Shown one piece after another: positions 11,992 to 22,328 of a DNA stretch of 64,000 nucleotides. The notes beneath the pieces were generated by a model. That model searched no databases. It saw nothing but the letters and a program-made list of their open reading frames with translations, and was not told the DNA's origin. This DNA is from Malania oleifera (taxonomy: Eukaryota > Streptophyta > Magnoliopsida > Santalales > Ximeniaceae), in assembly GCF_029873635.1 (NCBI RefSeq), contig NC_080420.1, forward strand, positions 50,545,457 to 50,609,456, written 5' to 3'. The position numbers and the translations under genes are program-made. The stretch's first letter is position 1, and each line of letters starts with the position of its first letter.

Positions 11992-12562
11992 TTGATACAT
12001 CCTCTGATCTCACTTTCAATTGATGATACCCAGATCACAGATAGATCTTAGAGAAAACCTGGGTGCCCTTCAGTTGATCAAACAGATCGTCAATACGAGG
12101 TAACAGGTACTTATTTTTCACTGTCATCTTATTAATTTTCCCGTAGTTGATGCACATCCTCATGGACCCATCCTTTTTCTTTACGAATAACACCGGCAGT
12201 CCCTAGGGTGATACGCTTGGTCTGATGAACCCCTTATCAAGAAGTTCCTGTAGCTGCTTCTTTAGTTCTTTCAATTCCGCTGAAGTCATTCAGTATGGAG
12301 CCTTGGAAACTGGTGTTGTCTCTAGAGTTAATTCAATGGCGAATTCCACCTCACGATTTAGTGGCAATCCCGATAGGTCCTTTGGAAAGACGTTGGAGAA
12401 TTCCCTTTTCACCGGAATATCCTCTAACTTCAGTTCTTGCTTTGGTGCTTCTTTTACAAAGGCAAAATACCCTTGACAGCCTTCTCAAAGCAACCTCTTT
12501 GCATGAATTGCTGAAAGCATCTATGGTGTAGAGCGCACAAATGACCCAAAAAATTTAAATTC
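11992..12562 (-). pseudogene. Gyp1 reverse transcriptase N-terminal half (broken)
   Basis: Reading leftwards, the frame shows [48 protein letters not shown] and SGYHQLKV, all standard gypsy RT blocks. At FSKI the normal catalytic aspartate (FSKIDL) reads tyrosine and is followed by a stop. This abolishes one of the three active-site acids. The protein is cut at VSKT by element G and continues at 4717. Upstream, FVKEAPKQELKLEDIPVKREFSNVFP is the usual protease-RT linker. Confidence 0.87.
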
Positions 12563-13027
12563 TTATTCCCCTAGAGGTATGAACACTACCTCCCTTGTTC
12601 GGTAGTCAATGCTGGCATAACTGGATGCTAGCCAATCCATCCCCAAAATAATTTTGAATCCATGCATATCAAATACAATTAGACTAGTAAGTAGCTTTCT
12701 TCCTTGAATTTCCACTAGGTAATCCTTGATTACCTTGTTACACACTACCACTAACCCTGTCGACGTGGCCACACCCAACATAGTATCTAATGGCTGCGTT
12801 TCTACCCCGCATAGTTTAATGAACTCCCGAGATATGAAACAGTGTATCGCACCTGAATCAAAAAGTACAACAACTTTATGCCAAAGCACATAAATTTTAC
12901 ATGTAACTACATTTCCTACATGCTCGGCGTCACTCGAAGTCATATAATACACCCGTGCTTGGGTGGTGCCCCTCTGGTGACCACCTCGGGGTAGTACCTC
13001 TCCTATACTGATGCTGTGGAGGTGCAT
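12563..13027 (-). pseudogene. Gyp1 aspartic protease
   Basis: This is an open 154-codon stretch. The catalytic loop VLFDSGAIHCFI (DSG near residues 57-59) and the second half FKIILGMDWLASSYASIDY (LGMDWL near 128-133) are those of gypsy proteases that cut the Gag-Pol polyprotein. The preceding TQARVYYMTSSDAEHVGNVV is the usual gag-protease linker. The domain itself is intact by eye. It is separated from gag by a frameshift near 13030-13045 and from RT by a stop at its end. Confidence 0.87.
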
Positions 13028-13988
13028 AGTTCAATGTCGTTGGGTAGTCCCTCATCTTATGTCCTGCCCCACCGCACCAATAACAGCCCGTCGATCCAAC
13101 CTTACACTCGCCCCTGTGTTTCTTGTGGCACCTCAGACACGTAGGATACTAGGAACTCCCTTGAGATCCTTGAAGCCCGATCTCCTACCGCTGGCCCATA
13201 AAATTACCAAGATGCCTCTATAAACTCTGACCAGCACTAGACTCAGAACCCCAAGGCAAGGTCCTTTTCTTCTAGTTTAGTGCTCTCTCTCCCTTTTGAA
13301 TACTAGCTTTGACTGCCATCACCTTGTCCACCAGCTCAGTAAAACTCTGCATTAATAATGCTACTACCTAGGCGTGTATACCCTGCCTTAGACACTTCTC
13401 AAACATCCGAGCCTTCTTTGGCTCATATGGGACCATATGCGGAGCGAAACGGGATAGCTCCACAAATCTAGCCGCATACTGCTACACAGTCATAGGCCCC
13501 TGGGTCAAATAAAGAAACTCCTCTGCCTTTGCCTCTTAGGTGGCGACAGGAAAGTATCTACTAAAAAACACCTCTCTAAAGCGGCTCTAGGTTGTAGATG
13601 TATACCCTGGGCACTGCTCCTCCACTAGCTTGGCCGACCTCTACCACCCTTTTTCTTCCCCCACCAATTTAAAGGAGGCAAACTGAACCTTCTGTTCCTA
13701 TGTGCACTCTAGCACACCTAACAACTCCTCCATCTCTTGAACCCAATTCTCAGCTACAATTGGGTCTGCTCCTTTTGAAAACTCCTGCGGATTTACATGG
13801 GTAAACTACCGAAATGTGTAGCCTCTATCAGCCACTCAGTGATCTTGCTCTCGGGTATCCCTCCAGTCTTCCTTCCTAGCCTGACATGCTATACTATGCA
13901 ACACTGCTGAGGCATCGACGTCATCCTCACTGGAGGTATTCACATGATTGTCCCCTCTAGCCATAACCTCCTTTCCTCTTGGTTCCAT
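13028..13988 (-). pseudogene. Gyp1 gag (broken)
   Basis: Translation from the ATG at 13988 (MEPRGKEVMARG) gives a gag core with [56 protein letters not shown] and [13 protein letters not shown]. Several stops and frame changes interrupt it. The C-terminus has a CLRCHKKHRGEC finger followed by a CCHC knuckle, CYWCGGAGHKMRDY. In the knuckle the last cysteine is replaced by tyrosine, so RNA binding is probably lost. Confidence 0.82.
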
Positions 13989-14420
13989 CCTGAATATAGG
14001 ATAGAAACTGATTTATAAATTCCACATTTATCAAGGTTGTTGCAAGTATGGAATAACTAATAATTAAAGCACACAAGTTTGCAGTTAAAAGAACATTTAT
14101 ACACTTCTACTACAAAACTGGCAGGGTACCGGCCCCTAATCATAACGCTGACACTACGTATATACTCCTCCAACCCAACGCTCCCAACCTAAATTTTTAA
14201 GCTCCTGTCTCTCTACCCATAAACGAAACCATCAATGGATTTACCATGGTTTTCCTGAAATCATCACTCCAGGAAAAACATAGAAAACTGTCAAAGATCA
14301 CCGTCTCTAAGCTTCCAAAGTAAAACCCAACCTAACCTACCCATTCTTATCATCAACTTTTCTCAACCTATACTCTGGTAATTATTAACTGTCAAAGTCT
14401 ATAGAACCTAGCAAACCTAG

Positions 14421-14434
14421 GCCCTGATACAACC
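14421..14434 (-). other. Primer-binding site of Gyp1
   Basis: On the minus strand GGTTGTATCAGGGC touches the 5' LTR. It resembles TGGTATCAGAGC, the complement of the initiator tRNA-Met 3' end, with mismatches. Confidence 0.7.
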
Positions 14435-16422
14435 TGTAGCACTCCGACCTGCCACATGGGCCTGGGGTGCCACTTAAGTGACGTCTGTGTACCTAAAACC
14501 GTAATCATTATATAATTGCAACGAAAATAAATGAAATAGTCTCCACAATCTTTTACTAGAGTTCTATTCTATTAATATACATCAAAGTCCCTCAAATTCA
14601 TAACAAAAACCATAATACATACTCCGAGCTTCAACCCAACTTAATTACAAAAGTGTTCCTACTAACACTCACAAAAATCTAATCAGCTATCAACCGCCCC
14701 AGAGTTCAGTAACCTCAACCTCAAGACGGTCCTAAAAAGATAATTTGTATAATTGGGTGAGATACCTCTCAGTAAGGAAGATTAAGTTAACATCAGTTTG
14801 TGGTCAACATGCTACCATGTTTACAAAAAACATTTATCTTTCATTTAACTGAAAATAGCATTTATACATTATATTCACTCTATACTATTGAAAATATTCA
14901 TCTCGTTTCCATGGTATAAACAGGTTAGTAATCAAATAATATCATTTACATAAATCTACAGATATGCATAAAAGACACTCCCTGGGACTAATGCCATTTA
15001 CTTCCCCCATGGCACGGGTTGTGCAGCCTGAAGGCTGGACTTATGACCTAGGGGATATCAACCCAGACTAAGTCAAAACATATGTCTGCATCTAATCCCT
15101 AACTACACAGGCATCCGCAACTTACTTGCGAGAATCCGATTGCCCTACCACATCCTGAAAATTCAGAATTCCAGGGAACGTACCCCCTTTACTGAGGCTA
15201 ATCGGCTGAGACCACCCTACACCTCCTCGCGAATAGTGTGGGTGCACATGGTCTAATATTGAAACTCTAGCAACGGTACCATGCACATAACATAATTGGT
15301 CCTCAGAGTTCCTAAAACATATCATGCAATTTAAGTAATAAAAACTATATTACAATTCATTTCATATTAAACTTGTCATAATATAAACTAAGACTTCGCG
15401 GGCATCATATAAAACTAGGCCCTCGTGGCCATCATATAAAACTAGACCCTTGAGGCCATCATAAAAAACTACCTGCATTTTCATAAACAGTTGCAGTATT
15501 TCACAACATTTCATAACCAATTTTATCCATCTGCCACATAATTTTCCGTATACAGTATATCCTATTTATAGCGTCAAACTATACGTTCGACCGTTTATTT
15601 TTTTTAGTCAGAATATCACATCATGTATCTTAGGTTTAAAAAGACCATTTGAACGATTGGTTTTCGAAATAACAACTGAAAACATAAATATTCATATATA
15701 GTATTTTATTTGATTCACTTTATTAAAACTTCTGACTTAACTTAATCCCCTTACCTCGCTTACATGAAAGCCTTCTAACACCCTTAATCCACGCCCTACA
15801 GCGTTTAAAGTTCAAAACCCTTAAACACATTTTCCATAAATTAGTCATCCCAACCCACAGAATACTTTACATTAAACGCTCCCTAGGCCTCCTATACTCC
15901 AAAACAACCATGAAATTCCAAAATACCTACTTACCTCGATTTTGGAGTGGGATTGGAAAAACCCTATTTAAGAATCTAATCCGCTAGACTTGTAGAGAAT
16001 TTCCCCTTAATCCTTGTGGTAGCTTCCAATCGTCGATCTGGGCGACGAACGGCAAAGAAACAGAATAAAGAGAGGGTGAGGCACCAGTTAGAGTGAGAAA
16101 TAAAAAGAAATTTTGATTTCTTAACTCTTAAACAACTAAAATATCTATTTATAAGTCGTTAACTCAGCCAACTTCGTCGATGAATTGGCCCCTTCATTGA
16201 CGAGTTGCAGAAAGGCGTTCGTCGCCAAAGGAAGAGTTTTGTCTACAAACCTTAAGCCTGAAATTTTAGTCGTTCGGGATCTCTTCATTGACGACACTCT
16301 GAACTTCATCAATGAACCACAAAGGAACCTTCATCAATGAAAACAAGGGATTCATTGATGAAGCTCACTGAAATTCCCTTTTTAAAATTTCCTTTATTTT
16401 TTCTAGGTTCAGGTTTCTACTT
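14435..16422 (-). repeat. 5' LTR of Gyp1
   Basis: Starts TGTAGCACTCC (plus sense) and matches the left LTR throughout. It holds three units of a ~31-bp repeat at 15394-15470, against two in the other LTR. A TATAAATAG box (minus) lies at 16145-16153 with TCGTCGACGA-like palindromes at 16170-16375 upstream of it. Confidence 0.9.
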
Positions 16423-16799
16423 GCCATTTTTTTGCGGTAAGGGGCCCTCATCCCCCCTTTTCTTGCTCTCTCTATCTCTCTATTCTCCCTCTCTTTCTTT
16501 TTCTTTCATGAATATTCTTGCTCCTTTGTCTCCCTTAATCTTTCTCTTCCCTTACGTCGCCTCAACTGTATTGACAATGTGGCTCTGACGGCTACGCCAT
16601 AGCCACATTGCCCCTCCCTTTTTGATTTTTTTCTATTTATTTTATTATTATTTTTCCCTCCCTCTTCTTCTTTATTTAAGACCTGAAAGGGGGCTTTTGG
16701 GCTTTCTTATCTCTCTCTCTCTCTCCGTTCTCTTTCTTTCTTTCTTCCTTCCTTTCTTTCTTCTAGCCCTAAGCCCCAAGACCCCCTAAGGTGAGTTCT

Positions 16800-16834
<35 letters not shown>

Positions 16835-16911
16835 TCTTCTTCTTCTTCTTCTTCTTCTTCTTTTTCTTATTCTTCTTTTCTTCTTTGTTTTCTTATTTTC
16901 AGCCTATTTGC
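16423..16911 (+). promoter_or_regulatory. Pyrimidine-rich promoter/5'UTR-like region with consensus splice donor
   Basis: This is not LTR-like to my eye. TATTTAAG near 16671 is followed by CT-rich stretches, then CCCTAAG|GTGAGT near 16787-16796, an excellent 5' splice-site match. After it come (CT)n at about 16801-16831 and (CTT)n at about 16830-16862. It could be the first exon and intron start of a lost gene, but no coding sequence follows before repeats take over. Confidence 0.3.
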
Positions 16912-17376
16912 GTAAGTGAGTGTGTGTTGGAATGTGTATATATGCATGTGTGGGTGTGATGGTTGAGCATGCATGCATGGATGTATGTATTGTTGCGGCT
17001 ATGAGTGCAAGCATGCATTGGTGCGTGCATATGATGTATCGATGTATGAATGTATGTGTGCATGTCGTAATGCATGTGTATGGATGTGTTTTGCATGGAT
17101 GCACGGGTACATAAAAGTATGTATACATATGAGTGAATGTAAGACGATGTATGTGATGCATGTATACATGCATGTGCATAGGATATGCATACATCAATGT
17201 ATGTATATAGGTGTGTGTGTGTGTGTGTGTGTGCATGCGTGTGTGTGCGTGCGTTTAAGAATTTGTGTATATTTATATGTATAGTGTGTGTATTTATACG
17301 TGTATATATATATATGTTGATGCATTATATATATATTTATATATATATGTATTTATATAAATGTATGTGTGTTATG

Positions 17377-17408
<32 letters not shown>
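16912..17408. repeat. Degenerate TGTATG/CATGCA alternating purine-pyrimidine tract
   Basis: Nearly 500 bp built from TG, TGTATG, GCATGCAT and TA steps, including (GT)12 at 17210-17233 and (TA)n at 17377-17400. It continues at 19218-19275 on the other side of solo LTR H, so the original tract was about 550 bp. Open frames on both strands reflect the repeat and are not genes. Confidence 0.85.
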
Positions 17409-17410
<2 letters not shown>

Positions 17411-19217
17411 ATTTAAAATTAAGGTGTAGTCCCAAGAGGGGGGGGGTGAATTGGGTTTTTAAAATTCTTTTAAGTCTTTTAACAAATTCACAACCTTTTG
17501 TATACTTAGCAAATGCACAAAAATGTTTTGATTTTTAATGCTTAATTAAACCAACCACAATCCACACTCAATATCAACACAAGCCAAATACCTTTAACAA
17601 TAACAATCAATCATTCAAACATATGATACTTAACTAATTATATGAGCTACAACACTTCCTTAATTCAGCATTTACGAAACTTAGCTTAGAGTTTAAATAA
17701 AGCCCTATTTATATGAATATTGGTGCACTTCCTTTTAACTAAGATTGCACAAACAATTAATCAATGTACTCCCTTTAAGGTTTCTGCAAAAGATTAATCA
17801 ACGTACTCTCTTAAATTAAAAGTTTTCTTAATCTCAAACTTTCAGCTGCCTACACTTAGAAACACAACCACACAATTTATATATGCTAAAAAATTAAAGA
17901 GTGAGATCGAGTTTTTTACGAGGTTTGGCTTATACACAGCCTACGTCCTCGCCTTAGGCAAGGCCACCTAAGGATTCCACTAGAACCTTCCTTTGCGGGC
18001 AGAACAAACCATTACAATCCCTCCTTTAGGGTGGAGCCCCCTCTCCAAGCGATACCCCACGCTCGGTACAATGGTCCAATAATCCTGAACCATCAAAGAA
18101 AACAAGGAAACAAGAAATCTTTCTTTTGTACAAGAGATGCTCTCAGATAGAGCTGGTTAGTACAATTTATAGCACTAATATACTTCAAAGTAAATATCAA
18201 AGAGAATGAGTTTGAAGCTTAAGAATGTATCACCGTAATTCTTCTATTGATATGAATCAACAATTCAGAAGTTTGAGCTCAAAGAAGAGTGATCAGAGAC
18301 TCAGTATATCTCGAAAAATCTCAATAAGAATATGTGAGCAAGAGAGCTTTGAGAGAAAATGAGCAATATGGCTTGAAAACTGATTTTCAATTCTTGGTAC
18401 TAATTTGATTTGTGAAACCATGTATTTATAGGCTCAAAAAGTGTTAAATTTGCGTTGCCTAAATTACTTGGAGTGTTTCCCAAGTTTATACAAAATTTAG
18501 GGCACAAGCAACTCAAATTTGAATTTTAAAAAGCTATTTAAAAACTAGTCATTCGAGGGTCAGTCGCGTAAGCCCTTAGGGGTTAGTTGCCTGAACCTTC
18601 TGAACACTGTGTAAAATTTCAATTTAAAATAGGGTCACGCGCCTGAGCATTCAAAGGTCAGTCACCTGAACCTTCACTACCGATTCAAAAATAGTTTAGA
18701 AAAATCTTCAATCGCCTAAGGTTTGAAGCTTGGTCGCCTGAACAGTTATACATACTATTTTTTTAGGTTAGTTTCAAAACTCTTAGCCATTTTGCTTTGT
18801 TACTTTTAAAAAGAATTTTCTGAGGGGTTTTTTTAAAGTAAGGTCTCTAAGTCTATATCAACCCTTAATGAATTTCAAAGCATTCAAAATAATATTTATA
18901 ATGAAGTACTTACATAAGACTTCCTAATGACTTATAAACTCTCTAAGCTAGAAGTATTCATGTGTTTCTTTGCCTTGAGTCATCTTTGACTTGAGCTTGA
19001 GTCTTCTTTAAGCTTCCACATGTTTTGAACATCTTGGTCCTCTTGAGCTTTTCATTTTTTGATGAAGTATAGCTTTATGGTACTTTCATTTCTTTGAACC
19101 TTTTGAACTTTGTTCATACTAGGTTTCCTAAAACATCATCACTTAAACAACAACTTGTTAAATTAACTCTTATTTGTTATCATCAAAACAAGATTCGAAA
19201 GCTATGTTAGGCTAACA
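17409..19217 (-). mobile_element. H: SIRE/Maximus-type solo LTR
   Basis: Starts TGATTTAAAATT and ends GGCTAACA, flanked by ATGTA at 17404-17408 and 19218-19222. The plus sense shows the family hallmark CCCAAGAGGGGGGGGG.TGAATTGG near its left end and the GCCTACGTCCTCGCC block at about 17939. A TATTTATAG box (minus TATAAATA) lies at 18423-18431. U3 motifs of the form GTCGCCTGAAC occur at 18545-18745. No internal region is present, so it arose by LTR-LTR recombination. Confidence 0.9.
18423..18431 (-). promoter_or_regulatory. TATA box of solo LTR H
   Basis: CTATAAATA on the minus strand, in the same relative place as in the other SIRE-type LTRs. Inferred promoter. Confidence 0.45.
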
Positions 19218-19222
19218 ATGTA

Positions 19223-19275
19223 TGTATGTATGTATGTTTGTGTGGTTGTGTGTGTGTGTGTGTGTGTGTGTAAGT
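19223..19275 (+). repeat. TGTA/TG microsatellite (right part of the interrupted tract)
   Basis: Continuation of the 16912-17408 tract beyond solo LTR H: (TGTA)n followed by (TG)n. Confidence 0.85.
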
Positions 19276-19573
19276 TTCAAGTCCACTTAAGTGCAAAACA
19301 AAAGCATAACTTGATACTCAAGAAAACCAAATTAAATGATGGAAGTTCGATCATGAGGACAATATCTAAAGACAATCACACAACTTTATGAAATTTATAC
19401 TACACGAATCATAGGAAAAACATCAAATCAAAGCATGAACTAGCATAAAATGAAAACAAGCATGCCTTGCAAGATTAAATCCCTCCTTACTTTATACTTG
19501 TCTTTTCAACATGCGATTTCTCTCTTATCAATATGTGTGTCCATAGGTTTTTGGATGTAAATTCCCTCTCCAA
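19276..19573. other. Unassigned AT-rich sequence
   Basis: No coding, LTR or repeat similarity recognised. It is continuous with 41211 onward once element A is removed. Confidence 0.5.
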
Positions 19574-19578
19574 TATGT

Positions 19579-20252
19579 TGTTAGGTTATTTCCCTCCATG
19601 TGGAGGAAAGCCCAAGTGGGTTTTATTAAAAGACCAAAGCCCAGCCCTTAAGTGTGATAACCTAAAGGAAGTCATAAAAGGATAGGGAAGAGGGGAGGAG
19701 CCGCCACTTTTCAAAAGAAAGAGAGAAAACGTGGTTTTTTTTCTCATATTGCCCAGATTTCATCAAGATTCTGATCTCGCTTCGTCCGTGGTCCAATCAA
19801 GCTAAAATTTGGAGAGGTTCACGACTTAAGGAACTACAATCTGAATGGTGGAGATCGAATTTTGAGCACGGAAGTTGGGATTCGTGGCTTTGACTAGTAA
19901 CCATGATTTTGGTATACATATATATTCTCTCCAATTCTCTTTGTATTTTCCAAGATTAATGATATCTTGATGAGATATATTTGTAACCTATAATTACGAT
20001 TAGAGAAGACTTTGTGTACCCATTATTTTGTTGATAGTAGATATTTTAACTGGACTAGGTCCCCGTGGTTTTTCTTCCTTAGACTGGGGAATTTTTCCAC
20101 GTAAAAATTTACTTGTGTTGTTGTAACTTGGTGTGATTAATTATTTTTCTTATTAGTTTCAGCACATATAAAAGTAAAGATACACTATATTTGCTTGCAT
20201 ATAGGGAGAAGAATTATTTTGTTATGGTTGTTTGTTGATATCTCTCCCAACA
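19579..20252 (+). repeat. 5' LTR of A
   Basis: TGTTAGGTTATTTCC...CTCCCAACA, alignable with 40557-41205 and with 47794-48461 (element B). Confidence 0.93.
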
Positions 20253-20254
20253 AA

Positions 20255-20267
20255 GTGGTATTAGAGC
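20255..20267 (+). other. Primer-binding site of A
   Basis: GTGGTATTAGAGC just past the LTR; one mismatch from TGGTATCAGAGC, the initiator tRNA-Met complement. Confidence 0.85.
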
Positions 20268-20302
20268 CCAGTTGACAGATTGTCAGGTTGGTAGTTTGAG
20301 TT

Positions 20303-20975
20303 ATGGAAGCAAGTACAAGTAGAATGATTAATCTCAATAGTTCAAATTATCACATATGGAAAGGAAAAATGGAGGATCATCTTCATGTGAAAGATTATTA
20401 CCTACCGGTTTTTAGTGTCGAAAACCAGAAAAAAAAAATTTTTTTTGATGTGGAATGGACTTTGTTACATCGACAGGTGTGTGGATATATTAGGCGGTGA
20501 GCAGATGATAATGTTTTGAACCATATTAGTGGAGAGACAAATGCACGTTCTCTATGGAGTAATCTTGAACAACTATATGTTAGAAAGGATGGAAATAATA
20601 AGTTGTTTCTGATTAAACAAATTATGGCTTTGAGGTACCAGGACGGGACTCCTTTATCTGATCACTTGAATACGTTCCAAGGAATTATTAATCAGTTGGC
20701 TGGAATGGGTATTAAGTTTGATGATAAGATACAAGGGATATGGTTTCTTGGTTCATTTATGGACTTATGGGAGATGCTTAGAACTTCATTGTCTAACTCC
20801 ACTCTATAAGGTGTAATTGCAATGGATATGGCCAAGAGGTGTTTGCAAAATGAAGAGGCGAGAAGAAAAACATAGGGATCCTCTTCATAGTCAGAGATCT
20901 TGGTTACAAAAAAGAAGGGGAGAAGTAAGAGCATAGGTTCGAAGAATAGAGATAACAACAGAAAGATATTCCTAA
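20303..20975 (+). pseudogene. A gag (broken)
   Basis: It begins MEASTSRMINLNSSNYHIW, the typical Tnt1-94 gag start. Conserved stretches follow: VCGYIR, ISGETNARSLWSNLEQLY, NKLFLIKQIMALRY, LSDHLNTFQGIINQLAGMGI and EMLRTSLSNSTL. The ATG follows GAGTT at the same place as in element B. A stop after GYIRR and another after SNSTL split the frame. Gag's C-terminal knuckle is absent because a deletion near 20970 joins the RSKS...NRDN region directly to sequence that in B lies after the protease. Confidence 0.85.
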
Positions 20976-21775
20976 CATTCATTTGAATTTGATTTCTACA
21001 GGTAAACTTGAAGACCAAGGGTATTGCAGCACTTTTAGTGATGGCCAATAGAAGCTCACCAGGGTGCTATGGTTGTGGCTCTAGGCATGAAGCACACTGC
21101 ACTATACGTTCTGCAAGCAAAGATCTCCAACGACATTATTAAAGTGATGGAGGATAATGGTACGATAGAGTTGTGGCACAAGAGACTGGCTCACATTAGT
21201 GAAATAGGATTAGTTCTACTAGGGAAGAAAAGTCTACTATATGACTAAAAGTACACTTCTGAAAAGGTGTGCTCATTGTTTGTTAGGGAAGCAGAGCAGA
21301 GTTTCTTTCAAGAATTCCCCTCATTCGAGAAAGTTAGAGATACTAGATTTGGTACATTTAGATGTGTGTGGCCTTATAAATATGAGAACACTTGGTGGCT
21401 CCAGATACTTTGTGACCTTCATAGATGATTATTCAAGAAACTTGTGAGTATATACTTTGAATTCAAAAGACCAAGCGTTGGCCGAGTTCAAGAAATTTCA
21501 AGCCCTAGTTGAGAGACAAACTGTGAAGAAATTAAGGTGCATCCGGACCGATAACGGTGGAGAGTATTTTGGTCTATTTGATGAGTATTGTAGACAGTAG
21601 GGTATTCAGTATCAAAAGACACCTCTAAATACTCCTTAGTTGAATGGCATAGCAGAAAGGATGAACAGAACACTGGTTGAGAGAGTGAGATGTTTACTTT
21701 CATAAGCCCAGTTGCCAAAATCCTTTGAGGGGGGAGGCATTAAGCACTGTTGTTCATGTGTTGAATCTTACACCC
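20976..21775 (+). pseudogene. A pre-integrase and integrase N-terminal half (broken)
   Basis: The GAG-pre-integrase ending (ELWHKRLAHV in B) is in a shifted frame near 21165. The stretch from 21241 reads STLLKRCAHCLLGKQSRVSFK (zinc-binding cysteines), then LVHLDVCGLI, YFVTFIDDYSRN, RTDNGGEYFG and LNGIAERMNRTLVERVRCLLS. The three catalytic acids (D in HLDVCG, D in RTDNG, E in AERMN) are present, but stops occur at about 21445, 21600, 21640 and 21703. The gene is cut at the ...SYTL region by element C and resumes at 38426. Confidence 0.85.
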
Positions 21776-22328
21776 TGTTGGAATTGGTGTGAACCCAAGA
21801 GGGGGGTGAATTAGATTTTAAAAACATTTCGGCTAGTTTAAACATTTCCTCGATTCACCACAAATCATATCTCATTCATAATACAAACGTGTATGTAAAT
21901 AATAAAACTATGAGTGCGAACATACACATGCAGCATATCTCATTTAAATAAAAGTGTGCATGCAAGTAATTAGAACTATGAATAAATAGGAAAACACATG
22001 CTGAATTTAAAGTGCATAAATTAAATGAGATAAGGGAGAGAGCGACACAAGATATTTGTTATCGAGGTTTGGCCAAATCAGCCTACGTCCCCGCCTTGGG
22101 CATACCCCCCAAGGATTACACTATCCTGCTCATTTAAATGGGCGGAGCAGAAGTCGTTTACATCCTCTCCTTACGGGGCAAGGAAAATCCCAATTCAATT
22201 TTCGGGATGAACTGAACAGGTCTCACTTACGGGGCTGAGACTCTTCAGTTCAATTTTCGAGCTGAATCAAACCGGTATCACTTATGGGGCTGAGACTCCC
22301 CAGTTCAATTAATGGGATGAACCCAACC

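Larger units (their letters stand above)
1..16422 (-). mobile_element. Gyp1: degenerate Ty3/gypsy chromovirus (Tekay/Del type), split by element G
   Basis: Two directly repeated LTRs flank a minus-strand gag-protease-RT-RNase H-integrase-chromodomain order, which is the gypsy order. A tRNA-Met-like primer site lies beside the right (5') LTR and a polypurine tract beside the left (3') LTR. The integrase ends in a GPF/Y module followed by a chromodomain-like tail, the mark of chromoviruses. Gag-pol carries many stops and frameshifts. At least three catalytic residues are replaced: RT Asp to Tyr, RNase H Asp to Asn and integrase Glu to Gly. The element cannot move by itself. About 30 bp of the left LTR and the left target duplication lie outside the window. 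A later Athila-like element sits in the RT gene. Confidence 0.9.

Noticed and set aside
16899-17284. Open frames of 60-110 codons on both strands rich in His/Thr/Cys/Met
   Set aside because: They follow from the TG/CATG repeat tract; the same bases are open in several frames, with no domain.
20692-21048. Antisense frames opposite copia gag (also 59285-59608 and 38435-38716)
   Set aside because: They mirror well-recognised sense coding sequence of elements A and B.
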